DNA from: an uncultured Geobacteraceae bacterium
Lineage (GTDB): Bacteria; Desulfobacterota; Desulfuromonadia; Geobacterales; Pseudopelobacteraceae
Assembly (NCBI GenBank): GCA_903862245.1
Contig: CAIOXL010000068.1
Location: forward strand, 1-35,606
Direction: 5' to 3'
Length of the DNA stretch: 35,606 bases
Position 1 is the first letter of the stretch. Each line of letters begins with the position of its first letter. This document shows, piece after piece, positions 16,948-24,943 of the stretch. A program made the position numbers and the translations under genes. The notes below the pieces were generated by a model, which had not been told where the DNA came from, ran no database searches, and was given only the letters and a program-made list of their open reading frames with translations.

Positions 16948-17130
16948 TCAACACTCCTTTCTGTATGTAAGATCTACAGCCTGCTGCATGTACATTTTCA
17001 ATGCATCTCTCATGATTTCTGACACACGTGCGCCTCTTTCCAGCGCACAGTTTTTAATCACCCCCCATTCAGCATTGCTGACTCTCATGGATAATACGTG
17101 GTTGCGAAGATATCTTGAATTCGGTTTCAT
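16948..17130 (-). CDS. Ribbon-helix-helix (Arc/CopG-like) DNA-binding protein
   Basis: A 60-residue basic protein with the RHH layout: a short strand (HVLSMRVSN), helix A (AEWGVIKNCALERG), the turn ARVSE, then helix B (IMRDALKMYMQQAV). Such proteins act as dimeric repressors. It is the first gene of the fadL-lipase unit, and its stop codon is separated by one base from the fadL ATG, so it is co-translated with fadL. A clear Shine-Dalgarno sequence is not seen before ATG 17130. Position suggests an autoregulator of fadL and perhaps of the divergent beta-oxidation operon through the palindromes at 17199-17216 and 17543-17566. DNA target and ligand are unproven. Confidence 0.75.
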   Translation of the reverse strand: MKPNSRYLRNHVLSMRVSNAEWGVIKNCALERGARVSEIMRDALKMYMQQAVDLTYRKEC

Positions 17131-17186
17131 GGCAATTTAGTTTTTACCGCCCGTCTTTTTATTATTTTTAGAACAGTATTTTCTGT

Positions 17187-17216
17187 AAACTATGACAGCT
17201 TGACACTCATGTCAAG
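17187..17216 (-). promoter_or_regulatory. Promoter and operator palindrome for RHH-fadL-lipase
   Basis: The perfect palindrome CTTGACA-CTCA-TGTCAAG lies at 17199-17216. On the minus strand its TTGACA (17215-17210) forms a perfect -35, with TAGTTT (17192-17187) 17 bases further as a modest -10. The leader would be about 50 bases. A protein bound to the palindrome would cover the -35 box. The core CTTGAC-N6-GTCAAG is identical to that at 17543-17566. Confidence 0.65.
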
Positions 17217-17542
17217 GACTAATTATTTCAATTTTATGTCCGGCTTATGATGGCAAAATACCGTAAACTTTTTTCAAATAATACCGGGGCGTAACCGCAT
17301 AGTTAATTACAAATATAATCATTTAATTTCAAGTTCTTATTTCAATTATTACCGTATTATGGCTATACGTATGTAAGTAAAAACTTCGATAATATTCAAA
17401 AATATTCTTCAGTATTATGAACCTCTGACAAGAGGCAACTAATAATAGTATGTCCATACGCAGGATGCTGAAGCGGGATTGTTTTTAGAAAAGCTCGTCA
17501 CTTCAAAACAAAAATAGAATTAAATTATATAGAATAAAATTT

Positions 17543-17566
17543 ATACTTGACATGAAGGTCAAGTAT
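17543..17566 (+). promoter_or_regulatory. Operator palindrome in front of the fadD operon
   Basis: ATACTTGAC (17543-17551) and GTCAAGTAT (17558-17566) form a perfect 9-bp inverted repeat with a 6-base spacer. TTGACA at 17547-17552 could be a -35, with a poor -10 TAGCGT 17 bases on. Alternatively TATACT at 17542-17547 could be a -10 with a weak -35. Either way the palindrome overlaps the promoter, as expected for a repressor site. It is 41 bases before the fadD ATG. Confidence 0.7.
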
Positions 17567-17606
17567 ATATAGCGTTACTCAAAAGGAAGTACCTGGAGGT
17601 GAACGC

Positions 17607-19418
17607 ATGAACAGCGCGATATTTCAGTCCGTACCAGACATGCTCAGAAGTAACGCCGGTGAATTCAGCAACAGGCTTGCCCTTAAATACCGCAAGCAGG
17701 GCACCCTTGTTACCCTGACGTACGCTGCCCTCTACGAGCGGGTGCTGATGGTTTCCAGGGGACTCGGCAAGATGCGTGTCAAGCCGGGCGACCGGATTGC
17801 GATTCTTTCTGAAAACAGGGCCGGCTGGGTTATCGCTGACATGGGGATTCTCTCCGCCGGCGGCATTACCGTACCGATTTATCCCACCAACACCCCCGAG
17901 CAGATCCAGCATATGATTAACCACTCGGGAGCCAGAATCATTTTCGTCTCCGGGAAATTCCAGTACACCAAACTCCTGAAGATACGGGATGAGATCCCGG
18001 GACTGGAACTGGTTGTTTCGTTCGAGCGTTTTCTCGGCGAACCTTCACTGCCGGTCACAACCTTCTACCAGCTTTCGGAGATAGATTCCGTCATCACGCC
18101 GGAAGAAAAGAAGGATCTCGAGGCAGGAATCGACCGGATCGAGCCGGGCGATGTGCTGACACTGATTTACACCTCCGGCACCACCGGAGTGCCAAAAGGG
18201 GTCATGCTGTCACACAACAACATTCTCACCAATACCGAGTATCTGACAACACAGAGCAAAGCCATCACCAAAGAAGACACCCTGCTGAGTTTTCTCCCCT
18301 TAAGCCACATTCTGGAAAGAACCGCCGGCTATTACATGACCATCCGCAATGGCGCCCTGCTGGCATTTGCCGACAGCATTGAAAAAGTTGCGGAAAATAT
18401 GGCCGAAATCAGGCCGACCGTCATGGTCTGCGTGCCGCGCCTGTTTGAAAAAATTTACCACCGCATATTCGAGAATGCCCACCAGATGCCGGCCATAAAA
18501 CGGGCCCTGTTCCACTGGGGGGTCGACATCGGCAAAAAATATGTCGCGGCAACCTACATAGAAAAACAGCCTTCCACGGTGCTCAATATCAAATACGCCA
18601 TTGCAAACCGCTTGATTTTCAGCAAGATCAGGGCAAAGTTCGGCGGCAATATGAAACTGTTCTGCTCAGGCGGCGCCCCTCTGGATAAAACCATCAACGA
18701 GTTTTTCTGGGTCCTCGGTATCCCGATTTTTGAAGGGTATGGCTTGACTGAAACCAGCCCGGCTCTCTGCTTCAATACGTTTGAGCATATCCGCTTCGGC
18801 TCGGTGGGTGTCGCCCTGGACCAGACGGAGTTCAAAATCGCCGAGGACGGTGAAATCCTGGTGAAGGGGCCGCAGATCATGCTCGGTTATTACGAAGATC
18901 CGGCTGCCACGGCCGACGCTATTCAGGGAGGGTGGTTCAAAACCGGAGATATCGGCCACATTGAAGACGGCTTTGTCTACATTACCGACCGCAAAAAAGA
19001 GCTGATTATCACGGCAGGGGGTAAAAACATCGCCCCGCAACCGATCGAAAATGCGTTGAAGATGGACAAGTATGTTTCCTCAGCATTTGTCTACGGCGAC
19101 GGCAAACCATATCTGACCGCCCTGATCGTGCCGAATCTGGAGCGCCTGCTGGAGTTTGCCAAGGATAAACATGTTAACTATTACGAACTGGACGATCTGG
19201 TTATGCATGAGCCGGTTCAGAAGCTGTTCGAGCAGCGGCTGGCGGAAATTAACAGCCACCTGGCGCCGTATGAAACCATCAAGAAGTTTGTACTGCTGGT
19301 CCACGATTTTTCCATTGAAGGGGGTGAACTGACGCCGACACTGAAGCTAAGGCGTAAGATCATTTATGAAAAATACAAGCACCGCATCGAGGATTTGTAC
19401 ATTGATCACAACAATTAA
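17607..19418 (+). CDS. fadD: Long-chain fatty acyl-CoA synthetase
   Basis: Activates fatty acids to acyl-CoA with ATP and CoA; 603 residues, membrane-associated or cytoplasmic. The ANL-superfamily motifs are complete: P-loop YTSGTTGVPKG (188-198), GYGLTETSP (about 376-384), GWFKTGDIG (about 435-443) and the C-terminal DRKKELIITAGGKNIAPQ hinge region. The length and LSHILERTAGYY segment fit the 'FadD15/long-chain' subgroup. GGAGGTGAACGC precedes ATG 17607, giving a strong ribosome site. It is the first gene of a 12-gene run and is preceded by an operator-like palindrome. This enzyme would trap fatty acids brought in by FadL. Confidence 0.95.
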   Translation: MNSAIFQSVPDMLRSNAGEFSNRLALKYRKQGTLVTLTYAALYERVLMVSRGLGKMRVKPGDRIAILSENRAGWVIADMGILSAGGITVPIYPTNTPEQIQHMINHSGARIIFVSGKFQYTKLLKIRDEIPGLELVVSFERFLGEPSLPVTTFYQLSEIDSVITPEEKKDLEAGIDRIEPGDVLTLIYTSGTTGVPKGVMLSHNNILTNTEYLTTQSKAITKEDTLLSFLPLSHILERTAGYYMTIRNGALLAFADSIEKVAENMAEIRPTVMVCVPRLFEKIYHRIFENAHQMPAIKRALFHWGVDIGKKYVAATYIEKQPSTVLNIKYAIANRLIFSKIRAKFGGNMKLFCSGGAPLDKTINEFFWVLGIPIFEGYGLTETSPALCFNTFEHIRFGSVGVALDQTEFKIAEDGEILVKGPQIMLGYYEDPAATADAIQGGWFKTGDIGHIEDGFVYITDRKKELIITAGGKNIAPQPIENALKMDKYVSSAFVYGDGKPYLTALIVPNLERLLEFAKDKHVNYYELDDLVMHEPVQKLFEQRLAEINSHLAPYETIKKFVLLVHDFSIEGGELTPTLKLRRKIIYEKYKHRIEDLYIDHNN

Positions 19419-19442
19419 GTGGTACAGACGGGGAGGGATATA

Positions 19443-21830
19443 ATGAAACAGATTAACAAAGTAGCAGTTCTGGGAGCGGGTGTGATGGGGGCGACTATCG
19501 CCGCACACCTCGCCAACGCAGGAATTCAGGTTCTTCTGCTCGATATCGTACCGAGGGAGCCGAACGAGGCCGAACAGGCAGCAGGTCTCACCGTCGCCGA
19601 CAGCGCGGTGCGCAATCGCATCGCCGCCGCCGGACGGGACGGGTTGCTGAAAATGAAGCCGGCCCCCTTCTTCCTGCCGGGGTATGCGGGCAACATCGAA
19701 ATCGGCAATTTTGACGATGACATGCACAAACTGCAGGAGTGCGACTGGGTTGTGGAGGTTGTCATTGAGAACATGGCGATCAAGAAGCGGCTCTTCACCG
19801 AAAAGGTCGCCCCGAACATGAAGGAGGGGGCGATCCTCTCCACCAACACCAGCGGCCTCTCTGTCAACGAGATGGCAGAATGCCTCCCGGAGGGTCTCCG
19901 GAGGAACTTCCTGGTCACGCATTTCTTCAACCCGCCGCGCTATATGCGCCTGTTGGAGATCGTCCCCTGTTCTGCAACCGATCCGGCCGTCACCGCATTC
20001 ATGGCCGATTTCATCTCCCGGCGACTCGGCAAGGGGATTGTCTATGGCAAGGACACCCCCAACTTCATTGCCAACCGGATTGGTGTGTATGCCATCTGCA
20101 ACTGCGTACGGAGCATGTTGGAGAACGACATGACCGTTGAGGAGGTGGACGCCGTCGCCGGACCGGCCACCGCCCGCCCAAAAAGTGCGGCCTTCCGCAC
20201 CGCCGATCTGGTGGGGATTGATACGCTCCGCCATGTGGCCGACAACTCCCATGAGCTGTTGAACAATGACGAACAACGCGACATTTTCAAACTGCCTGAC
20301 TTTGTCGGCGAAATGGTGGCCAAGGGACTGCTGGGCAACAAAAGCAGAGGGGGATTCTTCAAGAAGACCAAAGGGGCAAAAGGGCAGGAGTTTTTCTATT
20401 ACGATTACAAAACCGGCGAGTATGCACCATCGCTCCGCCCCAAATTTGCATCCGTTGAAGCGGCCAAAGCGATCGACGACCCGGCCAAGCGCCTTCAGGC
20501 GGTCATCACCGGGAGCGACAAGGGGGCCCGCTTTGCCTGGAGCAACCTGCGCGACACCCTGATCTACGCCTATAACCGGATTCCGGAGATCGCCGACGAC
20601 ATCGTCAACATCGATAATGCCATGAAATGGGGCTTCAACTGGGAACTCGGGCCGTTCGAGATGCTGGATGCGATCGGGGTACCCTATTTCGTTGAGCGGG
20701 CCGAACGGGACGGCGTCCCGGTCCCGGCCGGGCTCAAAACGGTGGAGCGGTTCTACAAATTCGAGGGGGGACGTACCTGCTACTACAGCCTCCCTGACGG
20801 AGAATACCGCGAAGTGCCGCAGAAAAAGGAACAGATCAGCCTTTCCATCCTCAAAAGGAACAACAGGGTACTGGAAAAGAACAGCGGAGCGTCCCTGATC
20901 GATCTTGGTGACGGCGTATTCTGCCTTGAGTTCCACACCAAAATGAACGCCATCGGCGGCGAAATTCTTGCCATGGTTCACAAAAGCATCAAGCGGACAG
21001 AAGATGAAGGTATCGGTCTGGTCATCGCCAACGAAGGGAGTATGTTCTCGGCCGGCGCCAACCTGATGCTGCTAGTGATGGCCATCGCCGAGGGGGAATT
21101 TGATGAGATCGCCATGACGGTCCGGGCCTTCCAGAAAGCGATGATGGCGATCAAATACTCCAAAATTCCGGTGGTGGCCGCGCCGCACAATCTGGTCATG
21201 GGTGGCGGCTGCGAAACCTGCCTCCACGCGGACGCCATCATTCCCCACGCTGAAACCTACATGGGGCTGGTGGAACTCGGGGTCGGCCTGCTCCCGGCCG
21301 GGGGGGGGACCAAAGAGATGGCGGTTCGCGCCATCCAGCTCGCCGAAACATACGAGCTTGACGCAGCACCCTTCATCTTCAAGAACTTCATGAATATCGC
21401 CATGGCAAAGGTCAGCATGTCCGCCGCTGAACTGGCGCCCATGGGCTTCATGCGCCAGGGGGATGCCATCACCATGGATCTGGAAAAGCGCATCCATGAT
21501 GCCAAGCTGAAGGCAATCTCACTGGCCGCCAACTACCGTCCCGGCCGGCCATTGACCGGCCTGAAAGCGCCCGGCCGCAGCGTGGCCGCCTCCATCAAGT
21601 CCCAGCTCTGGAACATGCAGAAGGGCGGCTTCATCTCCGAATATGACCAGTATCTGGCCGGCATGGTCGCCGATGTCATTACCGGCGGAAATGTTCCGGC
21701 CGGCACAGTCATCACGGAGGAATATCTGCTGGATCTGGAGCGCGAAGCCTTTGTCCGCCTCTGCGGGCAGAAAAAAACCCTGGAGCGCATCCAGCACATG
21801 CTCAAGAAGGGCAAGCCGCTGCGCAATTAA
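19443..21830 (+). CDS. fadN: 3-hydroxyacyl-CoA dehydrogenase / enoyl-CoA hydratase fusion (FadN type)
   Basis: Bifunctional beta-oxidation enzyme of 795 residues that hydrates enoyl-CoA and oxidises 3-hydroxyacyl-CoA with NAD. The dehydrogenase half comes first: Rossmann GAGVMG (11-16), LSTNTSGLSV, THFFNPPRYM and KDTPNFIANRIG. The crotonase half is C-terminal, with GGGCE (Glu591) and ELGVGLLPAGGGT (Glu611); the 20-residue spacing equals that of the two catalytic Glu in classical hydratases. This HAD-then-ECH order is that of Bacillus FadN, not of E. coli FadB/FadJ. ATG 19443 is chosen for GGGAGG 7 bases upstream; a GTG at 19419 is in frame. The following fadA and fadE complete a fadNAE-like set. 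Confidence 0.93.
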   Translation: MKQINKVAVLGAGVMGATIAAHLANAGIQVLLLDIVPREPNEAEQAAGLTVADSAVRNRIAAAGRDGLLKMKPAPFFLPGYAGNIEIGNFDDDMHKLQECDWVVEVVIENMAIKKRLFTEKVAPNMKEGAILSTNTSGLSVNEMAECLPEGLRRNFLVTHFFNPPRYMRLLEIVPCSATDPAVTAFMADFISRRLGKGIVYGKDTPNFIANRIGVYAICNCVRSMLENDMTVEEVDAVAGPATARPKSAAFRTADLVGIDTLRHVADNSHELLNNDEQRDIFKLPDFVGEMVAKGLLGNKSRGGFFKKTKGAKGQEFFYYDYKTGEYAPSLRPKFASVEAAKAIDDPAKRLQAVITGSDKGARFAWSNLRDTLIYAYNRIPEIADDIVNIDNAMKWGFNWELGPFEMLDAIGVPYFVERAERDGVPVPAGLKTVERFYKFEGGRTCYYSLPDGEYREVPQKKEQISLSILKRNNRVLEKNSGASLIDLGDGVFCLEFHTKMNAIGGEILAMVHKSIKRTEDEGIGLVIANEGSMFSAGANLMLLVMAIAEGEFDEIAMTVRAFQKAMMAIKYSKIPVVAAPHNLVMGGGCETCLHADAIIPHAETYMGLVELGVGLLPAGGGTKEMAVRAIQLAETYELDAAPFIFKNFMNIAMAKVSMSAAELAPMGFMRQGDAITMDLEKRIHDAKLKAISLAANYRPGRPLTGLKAPGRSVAASIKSQLWNMQKGGFISEYDQYLAGMVADVITGGNVPAGTVITEEYLLDLEREAFVRLCGQKKTLERIQHMLKKGKPLRN

Positions 21831-21838
21831 TTGCTAGC

Positions 21839-21930
21839 TTCCCCTCCCGCAAGGGGGCGGGGGAACTTTAAAAGTTACACCACACCAGTTCCTGATTCAT
21901 TCAATAGTCCCCACTTTAAAAGGGGGATGT
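21839..21930. repeat. GC-rich palindromic repeat, copy 3, between fadN and fadA
   Basis: The 120-base fadN-fadA gap holds TTCCCCTCCC pairing with GGGCGGGGGAA around a GCAAG loop, then AACTTT-A-AAAGTT, and further on CCCCACTTT with AAAGGGGG. The first stem resembles copies 1 and 2. Located inside an operon, it may set an RNA-processing or stability boundary. Confidence 0.55.
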
Positions 21931-21950
21931 ATCCGTTACGGAGGCCGTAC

Positions 21951-23123
21951 ATGAGAAAAGCATATATTCTTGCTGCATACCGCACCCCCGCCTGCCGGGC
22001 TAAAAAAGGGAAACTGAAGGATGTCCGCCCGGACGATCTCGCCGCCGTCGCCATCAAGGGACTGCTGGAGAGGACCGGCATAGATCCTCACGATATCGAT
22101 GACATCATCATGGGGTGCGCCTTTCCCGAAGGGGAACAGGGAATGAACTTCGCACGGGTGGCCGCACTGAAGGCCGGCGTGCCCATCGAGGTCCCGGCCC
22201 AGACGGTCAACCGTTTCTGCTCCTCCGGCCTGCAGACAATCGCGTCGGCAGCGGAACGGATCATGGCCGGATTTGCCGACTGCATTATCGCCGGCGGAGC
22301 CGAAAGCATGAGCATGATCCCCATGGGCGGGGGGAAATACAGCGCCAACCCGTCCCTCATGGCCAGTTGGCCGGAGGCCTTTGCTTCCATGGGGATTACG
22401 GCGGAACTGGTTGCGGAAATTTATGGCGTCAGCCGCGAGGATCAGGACGCCTTTGCCGCCGCCAGCCACACCAAAGCCGCCGCAGCCATCGCCGCAGGAA
22501 AATTCAGGGACGAAATTATCCCGGTAGCAACGGAGATCTGCACGCTGGTCAATGGGAAGATGAAATGCCGTACGGAACTGGTGGAGGGTGATGACGGCGT
22601 GCGCAGTGACACAACCGCCGCCGGACTGGCTAAATTGAAACCGGCCTTCAAGGCGAACGGCACCGTTACCGCCGGAAACGCATCCCAGATGACCGACGGA
22701 GCCGCAGCGGTACTGGTGGTCTCGGAAGAGTACCTGGAAAAGATCGGTAAAAAAGCGCTGGCCCGTTTCATCGCCTTCGCCGTCAAGGGAGTGCCGCCGG
22801 AACTGATGGGAATCGGTCCGGTAGCTGCCATCCCTGCGGCACTGAAGCTGGGGGGGCTGTCGCTGGAGGATATCGGCCTGTTCGAACTGAACGAGGCATT
22901 TGCAGCCCAGTCCCTGGCCTGCGTCAAGGAGCTGGAGATCGACCCGGCCCGGGTCAACGTAAACGGTGGGGCGATAGCCCTTGGTCACCCCCTTGGCTGT
23001 ACCGGCGCCAAGCTGACCGCCTCTCTCCTTCAGGAGATGCGCCGCAGCAATACCCGTTACGGCATCGTCTCCATGTGCATCGGCGGCGGCATGGGTGCTG
23101 CGGCAATTTTCGAAAATATATAA
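21951..23123 (+). CDS. fadA: Acetyl-CoA acyltransferase (thiolase)
   Basis: Cleaves 3-ketoacyl-CoA with CoA to release acetyl-CoA, the last beta-oxidation step; cytoplasmic tetramer or complex partner. The 390-residue length is typical. The nucleophile Cys90 is in [18 protein letters not shown], His346 in [16 protein letters not shown] and the second Cys at 376 in [12 protein letters not shown] 21951 with GGAGG 8 bases upstream is preferred over an in-frame extension to 21831 that would run through the repeat. The start [13 protein letters not shown] is normal for the family. It follows the FadN-type gene and precedes fadE. Confidence 0.95.
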   Translation: MRKAYILAAYRTPACRAKKGKLKDVRPDDLAAVAIKGLLERTGIDPHDIDDIIMGCAFPEGEQGMNFARVAALKAGVPIEVPAQTVNRFCSSGLQTIASAAERIMAGFADCIIAGGAESMSMIPMGGGKYSANPSLMASWPEAFASMGITAELVAEIYGVSREDQDAFAAASHTKAAAAIAAGKFRDEIIPVATEICTLVNGKMKCRTELVEGDDGVRSDTTAAGLAKLKPAFKANGTVTAGNASQMTDGAAAVLVVSEEYLEKIGKKALARFIAFAVKGVPPELMGIGPVAAIPAALKLGGLSLEDIGLFELNEAFAAQSLACVKELEIDPARVNVNGGAIALGHPLGCTGAKLTASLLQEMRRSNTRYGIVSMCIGGGMGAAAIFENI

Positions 23124-23148
23124 CTATATTCCCGTGCGAGGTGACATC

Positions 23149-24927
23149 ATGGCGACAAAACTCTACAAAGGTGCAGAATATCTGATCACAGCAACAGACA
23201 GGAACGACATCTTCACTCCGGAGGACTTCAGTGACGAGCAGCGGCAGATCGGCGACACGACCGAACAGTTCGTCCTGAACGAAGTGCTGCCGCACCGTGA
23301 CGAGATCGAGCATCACAACCTGCCGTTGACGGTTGAACTGATGAAAAAATGCGGCGAGCTGGGACTGTTGATGATCGACGCTCCCGAAGAGTACGGCGGG
23401 CTTGAACTGGACAAGGCCACCAGCATGCTGGCGGCTGAAAAGCTGTCTCAGGCCGGCTCGTTTTCCGTCACCTACTCGGCTCACACCGGTATCGGCACGC
23501 TGCCGCTGGTTTATTACGGCACCAGAGAGCAGAAAGACAAATATCTCGGCAAAATTATTTCCGGGGAGTGGATTGCGGCCTACTGCCTCACCGAACCGGG
23601 CTCCGGGAGTGATGCTCTGGGGGCGGCGGCAACCGCGACGCTCTCTGCCGACGGCACGCACTATATTCTCAACGGCACCAAGCAGTTCATCACCAACGGC
23701 GGCATAGCCAACCTCTACACCATTTTTGCCAAGATCGATAAACAGCACTTCACCGCCTTCCTGGTGGAGCGGAGCACCGAAGGCTTGAGCGTCGGCATGG
23801 AAGAAAACAAGATGGGGGTGCGGGGGTCGTCCACCACCCAGATCATCCTGGAAGACGCGGTCGTTCCGGTGGAAAACCTGCTGGGAGATATCGGCAAGGG
23901 GCACAAAATCGCCTTCAATGTCCTCAACGTGGGGCGCTTCAAGCTGGGGGCCGCCACCACCGGTGCAGCAAAAGTCGCACTGGCCACCGGAATCCGCTAT
24001 GCCAACGAGCGCAAGGCCTTTGGCGTCACGATCGGGACGTTCGGTGCCATCCAGGAAAAGATCGCCGACACCAGCGCCTCCATTTTTGCGGCGGAATCGT
24101 TGGTCTACCGTCTGGCCGGCCTGATCGACGACCGTCTTGCCACTCTTCCGAAAGATACGGCCAACTACTATGAAGCGTACCAGCAGGGGATTGAAGAGTA
24201 TTCTGTTGAATGCGCCGTTGCCAAGGTGTACTGCAGCGAGGTGCTGGCAGACGTGGTTGATGCCGTTGTCCAGATTCATGGCGGCTACGGCTTCATTCAG
24301 GAATATGCCGCCGAGGGTTACTACCGCGATGAACGCATCAACCGGATCTGGGAAGGAACCAACGAAATCAACCGTCTGCTGATCCCCGGCATCATCCTGC
24401 GGCGGGCCCTGAAGGGTGAAATCCCGCTCCAGAAAGAGGCGATGAAGGCGTTTGAATCACTGATGTCACCCTCATTTGACGAGCGGGACGATTCGATCCC
24501 CTTCGCGGCGGAAAAAGTGCTGGTCGCCGGCCTGAAGCAGGCGTTCCTGGTGCTTGCCGGCAGCGGAGTACAGAAATTCACCGACAAAATCAAGGACGAG
24601 CAGGAGATTCTGCTTGCCGTAGCCGACCTTGCCATATACATTTTTTCCATCGAAAGCTCCCTGCTGCGCGCCGAAAAGATCCTGCCGAAGCTGAGCGAAA
24701 GCAAAAAAGCCGCCGTATCAGCAGCAGTGAAGGTAATCACCTTCAACGGCGCCGAAAAGGCCGCCTCTGCCGCCCGCCGGGCCGCCTATTACATCGAGGA
24801 GGGGGACACCCTGACCATGCTGCTGGCCGGTATCCGCAGGTTCACCAAATACGATGCCACCGGGCTGCTCACGGCAAAACGCCACCTGGCTGCCGCCGCC
24901 CTTGAAGCGGAGAAATATATTTTCTGA
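23149..24927 (+). CDS. fadE: Acyl-CoA dehydrogenase
   Basis: FAD enzyme that makes the first double bond of beta-oxidation and passes electrons to ETF (etf genes are not in this window). The 592 residues are longer than the usual 380 because of a C-terminal helical extension of about 160 residues, as in Bacillus FadE (about 594). Motifs include AYCLTEPGSGSDA, TKQFITNGG, ERKAFG and the catalytic base Glu, about residue 402, in RIWEGTNEINR. GAGGTGA precedes ATG 23149, and an upstream in-frame ATG lies inside fadA. The fadN-fadA-fadE order equals the Bacillus fadNAE operon. Confidence 0.94.
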   Translation: MATKLYKGAEYLITATDRNDIFTPEDFSDEQRQIGDTTEQFVLNEVLPHRDEIEHHNLPLTVELMKKCGELGLLMIDAPEEYGGLELDKATSMLAAEKLSQAGSFSVTYSAHTGIGTLPLVYYGTREQKDKYLGKIISGEWIAAYCLTEPGSGSDALGAAATATLSADGTHYILNGTKQFITNGGIANLYTIFAKIDKQHFTAFLVERSTEGLSVGMEENKMGVRGSSTTQIILEDAVVPVENLLGDIGKGHKIAFNVLNVGRFKLGAATTGAAKVALATGIRYANERKAFGVTIGTFGAIQEKIADTSASIFAAESLVYRLAGLIDDRLATLPKDTANYYEAYQQGIEEYSVECAVAKVYCSEVLADVVDAVVQIHGGYGFIQEYAAEGYYRDERINRIWEGTNEINRLLIPGIILRRALKGEIPLQKEAMKAFESLMSPSFDERDDSIPFAAEKVLVAGLKQAFLVLAGSGVQKFTDKIKDEQEILLAVADLAIYIFSIESSLLRAEKILPKLSESKKAAVSAAVKVITFNGAEKAASAARRAAYYIEEGDTLTMLLAGIRRFTKYDATGLLTAKRHLAAAALEAEKYIF

Positions 24928-24943
24928 TTGCCACCGGAGCTCA

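Larger units (their letters stand above)
17131..17606. other. AT-rich divergent control region
   Basis: A 476-base region between the RHH-fadL unit (leftward) and fadD (rightward), clearly more AT-rich than its surroundings. It holds the two matching palindromes described separately. Between about 17220 and 17540 no convincing ORF, RNA gene or terminator is visible, only AT-rich tracts and short imperfect repeats such as AATATTCAAAAATATTC near 17393-17405. Confidence 0.6.

Noticed and set aside
17220-17540. Hidden small gene or ncRNA in the AT-rich divergent region
   Set aside because: No open frame with a ribosome site, no paired stem and terminator could be supported by eye.
19347-20981. 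544-codon minus-strand ORF opposite the FadN-type gene
   Set aside because: It mirrors a strong plus-strand gene with complete catalytic motifs; the antisense protein shows no domain and no ribosome site, and long shadows are common at this GC content.
22954-24279. 441-codon minus-strand ORF opposite fadE
   Set aside because: It is antisense to a clearly real acyl-CoA dehydrogenase and has no recognisable motif.
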